From Collinsella sp. (GTDB taxonomy: Bacteria; Actinomycetota; Coriobacteriia; Coriobacteriales; Coriobacteriaceae): 9,308 nucleotides of DNA. The DNA lies in contig WGSQ01000066.1 in NCBI GenBank assembly GCA_014871605.1, positions 1 to 9,308 on the forward strand. Direction: 5' to 3'. Position numbers and translations under genes: made by a program. The notes beneath the pieces were generated by a model. The model ran no database searches and had not been told where the DNA came from. It saw nothing but the letters and a program-made list of their open reading frames with translations. The first letter of the stretch is position 1. Every line of letters begins with the position of its first letter. Positions 6,361 to 9,308 of this stretch are shown piece after piece.

Positions 6361-7338
6361 ATGCCAAGTGCTCAGGAGCTACAACATCAATTTGATGAAT
6401 ATCGAGGCGCCATGCCCCGTCCATCAGATTTCGATCTCTTTTGGAAGGATCGCATGGCCGAGGCCGACGCCGTCGGGCTTGACTATGCGATCGAGACGGC
6501 ATCGGTCGCCGATGCCGCGGCCTGCCAGCTTTTCGACCTCTGGTATACCGGCATGTGTGGCGCTCGCCTTCATGCCAAGTACCTTAAACCCGTCTCGGAC
6601 GAGCCCGTGCCATTGGTACTTCAGTTCCATGGGTATCCGGGTGCAAGCCGCAGCTGGTTTGAGCAGGCGTCGTTTGCGGGCATGGGCATGGCACTCATCG
6701 CCCTCGACTGCCCCGGCCAAGGAGGTCCCTCCGAGGACATTGGCGGATTTGAGGGCACAACGGTTGCGGGCCATATCGTCGCCGGTATCGACGGCGACCC
6801 GGCCAACCTCTACTATGTCCGCTTGCACCAAGATATTCGCATCCTGTGCCGCATCGTTCGCGAGCTCGAGGGCATCGATCTTGCCCGTGTGTTTGTGAAC
6901 GGCGCGTCGCAGGGCGGCGGTTTGGGCATTGCGACCTGCGCACTTAACAGCGAGCTTATCAATCGCGCCGCCATCCTCTATCCCTTCCTGTCAGATTTCC
7001 GCCTGGTCTGGGATTTGGATGCCGACGACATTGCCTACGAGGGCCTGCGCTATTGGTCTCGCTGGTTTGACGAGGACTCGACTCGTATTGACGAAGCCTA
7101 TGCCAAGCTGGCGTACTTCGATTCCAAGAACTTTGCCCCCATGGTCAAATGCCCTGTGCTGTTTGGCACAGGCACAGCCGATATTGTCTGTCCGCCAGCG
7201 ACGCAGTTTGCGGTCTATAACAACCTGACCTGTGAAAAGCGTCATGAGTTCTTTGAAGGCTTTGGCCACGAGGAGATTCAGGATTTTGACGATCTGATCA
7301 TTCCGTTTTTCTGCAAGGGAGGGGAGGCTCATGTCTAA
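6361..7338 (+). CDS. Acetylxylan esterase / cephalosporin-C deacetylase family hydrolase
   Basis: Alpha/beta-hydrolase of 325 residues in the AXE1 family (carbohydrate esterase 7), whose members remove O-acetyl groups from small sugars, xylo-oligosaccharides and cephalosporin C in the cytoplasm. No signal peptide. The N-terminal block LQHQFDEYRGAMPRPSDFDLFWK is the family opening and supports ATG 6361, although the SD is poor (GGTTGGG 6344-6350, 10 nt away, or AAAGG 15 nt away). An internal ATG at 6412 would cut this block. Active site: HGYPGAS for the oxyanion-hole tyrosine region, nucleophile S183 in GASQGGG, D274 in GTGTADIVCPP, and H303 in GFGHEE. All three triad residues are present, and length and spacing match the roughly 318-residue family norm. 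Codon use is looser than in the transporter genes. It overlaps the next gene by 8 nt. The natural ester substrate is unknown. Confidence 0.92.
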   Translation: MPSAQELQHQFDEYRGAMPRPSDFDLFWKDRMAEADAVGLDYAIETASVADAAACQLFDLWYTGMCGARLHAKYLKPVSDEPVPLVLQFHGYPGASRSWFEQASFAGMGMALIALDCPGQGGPSEDIGGFEGTTVAGHIVAGIDGDPANLYYVRLHQDIRILCRIVRELEGIDLARVFVNGASQGGGLGIATCALNSELINRAAILYPFLSDFRLVWDLDADDIAYEGLRYWSRWFDEDSTRIDEAYAKLAYFDSKNFAPMVKCPVLFGTGTADIVCPPATQFAVYNNLTCEKRHEFFEGFGHEEIQDFDDLIIPFFCKGGEAHV

Positions 7339-8182
7339 GTGCGAGAGCAATGTCAATGAGCTGATTGTCCCCGGGCTCGTGGGAATTCCTGGAACGGTTT
7401 CGTCAAGGCTCGCAGAATATCGGGACTGGCGCGGTGATGTCCAAGCAGATGTTTCTGATTTAGAGACATGCGCTTCGAATCTTGAGATTCAAGGCCTGGC
7501 CATTACGGCGATTGATTTTGTTAACCCCTGCGCCCGTTACTCGGAGGTTTCCTTTGAGCTCGGTGACGATGCGATTCACGCTCGTTTGATCGAGCCTGTC
7601 GGTCGTGCCCGAGTATCTGAGCGCGTGCCGCTGTGCCTGATGTTCCACGACATCGATCGGCCTGTGCGCGGCTGGCATCACATGACGAGATTTGCCGCCA
7701 TGGGGTATGCCGTCCTCGCGCTGGATGACGATGTTGCTGGTGCGGACGACCTGCGGCGGGGGATTTCTTCGCCCGCTTTTGTCGAGCGCGTCCGTTGGGG
7801 TTGCGCGCTGGCGAAGGTGGCGCGCAATCTTGATGGCATGGACCCCGACCGCATCTTTGCATGGGGCGAGGGTCTTGGCGGCGGAGTCGCGCTGGCGGTT
7901 TCTGCTCTGGACGAGCGGGGCCTCGCCTGCACGGCGGTTGCCAATCCGCTTCCTGGCGGCCTCGAGGCGCTGTCGTCTCGGGTGCGCGGATCGGTGCTCA
8001 TGGGCACATCGCTTATGGATACCGTGAGCGATCCCAAGGATCAGTTTGCCGTATTCAACGGTCTTGAGTGTGACCGGAGGCATATCATCTATGCAAAATA
8101 CGCTCACGAGCGCATCAATGCGTTCGAAAATGAAGTCGTCGACTTTTTTAACCAAACGTTCTACTCGTGTTCTTTGGCCTAG
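7331..8182 (+). CDS. Serine-less paralogue of the AXE1 esterase (probable pseudoenzyme)
   Basis: A 283-residue protein related to the preceding esterase. Shared landmarks: SSRLAEYR near the start, LCLMFHDIDRPVRGW aligning with the neighbour's HGYPGASRSW strand, MGYAVLALD, DPDRIFAWGEGLGGG aligning with the nucleophile elbow, DQFAVFNGLECDRRH aligning with TQFAVYNNLTCEKRH, and a final YAHER. At the elbow the serine is G181 (GEGLGGG versus GASQGGG), while the acid D230 and histidine H259 keep the same 29-residue spacing as in the active copy. The stretch between nucleophile and acid positions is about 42 residues shorter, removing the helical segment after the elbow. The frame is open throughout, with a strong purine-rich SD just before ATG 7331, and the gene overlaps its neighbour's end by 8 nt. 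It is therefore likely translated and retained, not simply broken. Possible roles are a partner or regulator of the esterase, or a ligand-binding protein. This is inferred; hydrolysis is not expected. Confidence 0.82.
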   Translation: MSKCESNVNELIVPGLVGIPGTVSSRLAEYRDWRGDVQADVSDLETCASNLEIQGLAITAIDFVNPCARYSEVSFELGDDAIHARLIEPVGRARVSERVPLCLMFHDIDRPVRGWHHMTRFAAMGYAVLALDDDVAGADDLRRGISSPAFVERVRWGCALAKVARNLDGMDPDRIFAWGEGLGGGVALAVSALDERGLACTAVANPLPGGLEALSSRVRGSVLMGTSLMDTVSDPKDQFAVFNGLECDRRHIIYAKYAHERINAFENEVVDFFNQTFYSCSLA

Positions 8183-8209
8183 ACGGCCTGGACACTGCCA
8201 ACAAGAGTG

Positions 8210-8230
8210 GGCGGCATAGGGCTGCCCGCC
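8210..8230 (+). promoter_or_regulatory. Small hairpin before the aldolase gene
   Basis: GGCGGCA (8210-8216) pairs with TGCCcGCC (8223-8230, C8227 bulged) over a 6-nt loop. It lies in the 68-nt gap ahead of the aldolase, just upstream of its SD TAAGGAG (8238-8244). No U-tract and no promoter boxes were seen. The function is unclear; it may be an mRNA processing or stabilising element. Confidence 0.3.
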
Positions 8231-8250
8231 AGACAACTAAGGAGATTCTT

Positions 8251-9171
8251 GTGGCAACTCAGAAATTCACCGGCGTTATCCCTCCCGTCGTTGTTCCCGA
8301 TACCGAAGATCACCAGCTCGACGTTGCCTCCTTTGAGCGCAGCATCAACCGCATGATCGATGCCGGCGTCGATGGCTTGTTCTTCCTGGGCTCCTCGGGC
8401 GAGGTCGTCTTCTCCACCGACGAGCGTCGCCGTCAGATCATCGCCGAGGCCGTCCGTATCGTCGACCACCGCGTTCCCGTTCTGGTCGGCATCATCGATA
8501 CCGAGACCGAGCGCATGATCGAGCACGGCAAGGTCGCCCAGGAGCTGGGCGCCGATGCCCTCGTCGCCACCTGCCCGTTCTATGCCCTGCAGGGCATGAC
8601 CGAGGTCGAGGAGCACTTCCGCATCCTGCACGAGGAGCTCGACCTGCCCATCTTTGCCTATGACATTCCCGTCTGCGTTCACACCAAGCTCCCCTGGAAG
8701 CTCCTTGCCAAGCTCGGCGCCGAGGGCGTTCTGGCCGGCGTCAAGGATTCCTCGGGCGATGACATCTCGTTCCGCTACCTCGTTCAGGAGAACGAGAAGA
8801 ACGGCCATCCGATGAGCATCCTCACCGGTCACGAGGTTGTTGTCGACGGCGCTTACCTCGGTGGCGCCGACGGTTCCGTCCCGGGTCTCGCCAACGTTGA
8901 GCCCGAGGGCTACGTGCGTCAGTGGAAGGCCGCTCAGGCTGGTGACTGGGCTACCGTCAAGGCCGAGCAGGATCGCCTCAATGAGATTTCGCATATCTGG
9001 GATGTCACCTCGGGCGTCCAGGGCTATGCCGGTGGCGTCGGCGCCTTCAAGACCGCTATGAACCTCATGGGTATCTTCGACAGCCCGACCATGCCGCGCC
9101 CGGTGAAGGCCATGACCGGCGAGAACGTCGAGGCTATTAAGAAGGTCCTCCAGGACAACGGTCTCCTGTAA
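8251..9171 (+). CDS. DapA/NanA-superfamily class I aldolase or dehydratase
   Basis: A 306-residue TIM-barrel lyase of the N-acetylneuraminate lyase superfamily, which forms a Schiff base with a 2-keto acid. Start GTG 8251 is set by SD TAAGGAG 6 nt upstream and by the typical N-terminus (FTGVIPPVVVPD). Key residues: GSSGE 47-51 (carboxylate-binding loop), Y137 in YDIP, and Schiff-base K165 in GVKDSSGD. True DapA should read YN.P.R.G with an arginine after the tyrosine; here it is YDIPVCVHTKL, so the lysine-pathway role is unlikely. NanA has NGYDE and GGIGS; here these align with TGHEV and GSVPG, so sialic acid cleavage is also doubtful. The N-terminal half (AGVDGLFFLGSSGE) most resembles YagE-type 2-keto-3-deoxygluconate aldolases. 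It probably acts on a keto-deoxy sugar acid or related hydroxy-keto acid made from the imported compound. Strong codon bias, like the transporter genes, suggests high expression. Confidence 0.9.
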   Translation: MATQKFTGVIPPVVVPDTEDHQLDVASFERSINRMIDAGVDGLFFLGSSGEVVFSTDERRRQIIAEAVRIVDHRVPVLVGIIDTETERMIEHGKVAQELGADALVATCPFYALQGMTEVEEHFRILHEELDLPIFAYDIPVCVHTKLPWKLLAKLGAEGVLAGVKDSSGDDISFRYLVQENEKNGHPMSILTGHEVVVDGAYLGGADGSVPGLANVEPEGYVRQWKAAQAGDWATVKAEQDRLNEISHIWDVTSGVQGYAGGVGAFKTAMNLMGIFDSPTMPRPVKAMTGENVEAIKKVLQDNGLL

Positions 9172-9177
9172 AGCTTC

Positions 9178-9267
9178 CCCGGGCACCCGATCTTGGGGCT
9201 CAAGCGGTCGAGCGTGACCCATTAGGTCAACGCCCGACCGCTTTCACCCCAACCTCGGACACCCGGG
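9178..9267 (+). repeat. 90-nt imperfect palindrome downstream of the operon
   Basis: Six successive paired blocks fold 9178-9267 into one long hairpin: CCCGGG/CCCGGG (9178-9183 with 9262-9267), CCGA/TCGG (9187-9190 with 9255-9258), TTGGGG/CCCCAA (9193-9198 with 9247-9252), AAGCGGTCG/CGACCGCTT (9202-9210 with 9235-9243), GCGT/ACGC (9212-9215 with 9230-9233), GACC/GGTC (9216-9219 with 9225-9228), loop CATTA. About 33 pairs, broken by small internal loops. The inner part (9202-9243) followed by TTC could act as a terminator. The symmetry would also work for transcripts coming from the other side. Confidence 0.65.
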
Positions 9268-9280
9268 AAACCTTTACCAA

Positions 9281-9308
9281 GCTGCGGCGATAACGCAGCC
9301 TTCATTTC
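9281..9308 (+). terminator. Candidate intrinsic terminator
   Basis: GCTGCG (9281-9286) pairs with CGCAGC (9294-9299) over loop GCGATAA, then CTTCATTTC, a broken U-rich tail, runs to the window edge. The stem is short (6 GC-rich pairs) and the tail is cut by the window, so confidence is moderate. Together with the preceding 90-nt palindrome it marks the end of the operon. Confidence 0.4.

Noticed and set aside
7331..8182. Frameshifted or truncated pseudogene
   Set aside because: The frame is uninterrupted, has a strong SD, overlaps its neighbour in a typical coupled manner and keeps the acid and histidine at family spacing; pseudoenzyme fits better than decaying gene.
8251..9171. Calling the last gene dapA (lysine synthesis) or nanA (sialic acid lyase)
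   Set aside because: The DapA arginine after the active tyrosine is absent, and the NanA substrate-binding segments (NGYDE, GGIGS) are not kept. Only superfamily membership can be supported.
8179..9222. A 347-codon minus-strand frame opposite the aldolase gene
   Set aside because: Shadow of the biased aldolase codons, without SD or recognisable motifs.
1..9308. CRISPR array, tRNA/rRNA, insertion sequence or phage genes
   Set aside because: No regularly spaced repeats, no tRNA-like cloverleaf, no transposase or phage-type reading frames were seen on either strand.

Overview
The window reads as chromosomal DNA of a GC-rich Gram-positive actinobacterium. The best guess is a Coriobacteriia gut bacterium such as Collinsella. 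This rests on the strong preference for C- and G-ending codons, the Tat-type lipoprotein, the permease-ATPase fusion typical of actinobacterial peptide-class transporters, and the general look of the proteins. No 16S or other species marker is present, so the assignment is an inference.

Layout, all on the + strand. Bases 1-341 are the 3' end of uvrC (nucleotide excision repair), unrelated to what follows. Bases 342-705 are a long non-coding stretch holding a candidate sigma-70-type promoter (442-470), an operator-like palindrome over its -35 box, and about 230 nt of leader. That leader can fold into a three-way junction (505-587) followed by alternative hairpins next to the ribosome binding site. 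Bases 706-6280 encode a complete family-5 (Dpp/Opp/Nik-type) ABC importer: a Tat lipoprotein binding protein, a DppB-like permease, a DppC-like permease fused to a DppD-like ATPase, and a DppF-like ATPase. The gap between binding protein and first permease carries a run of hairpins, one with 15 bp. Bases 6361-8182 hold an acetylxylan esterase/cephalosporin-C deacetylase family enzyme and a translationally overlapping, smaller paralogue. The paralogue lacks the catalytic serine and about 42 residues between the serine and aspartate positions. Bases 8251-9171 encode a Schiff-base aldolase/dehydratase of the DapA/NanA superfamily that matches neither true DapA nor true NanA. Bases 9172-9308 hold a 90-nt imperfect palindrome and then a terminator-like hairpin.

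The tight spacing and shared strand suggest one operon that imports an acylated compound, removes O-acetyl groups in the cytoplasm (neither esterase has a signal peptide), and cleaves or dehydrates a 2-keto-3-deoxy sugar acid-like product. Family-5 importers carry peptides in many bacteria, but in Thermotoga and in sialic-acid users related systems carry glycans, and esterases of this family can sit beside them. The substrate cannot be read from the sequence. The most unusual points are the pseudo-esterase partner, the structured leader, and the aldolase whose specificity residues fit no standard member.
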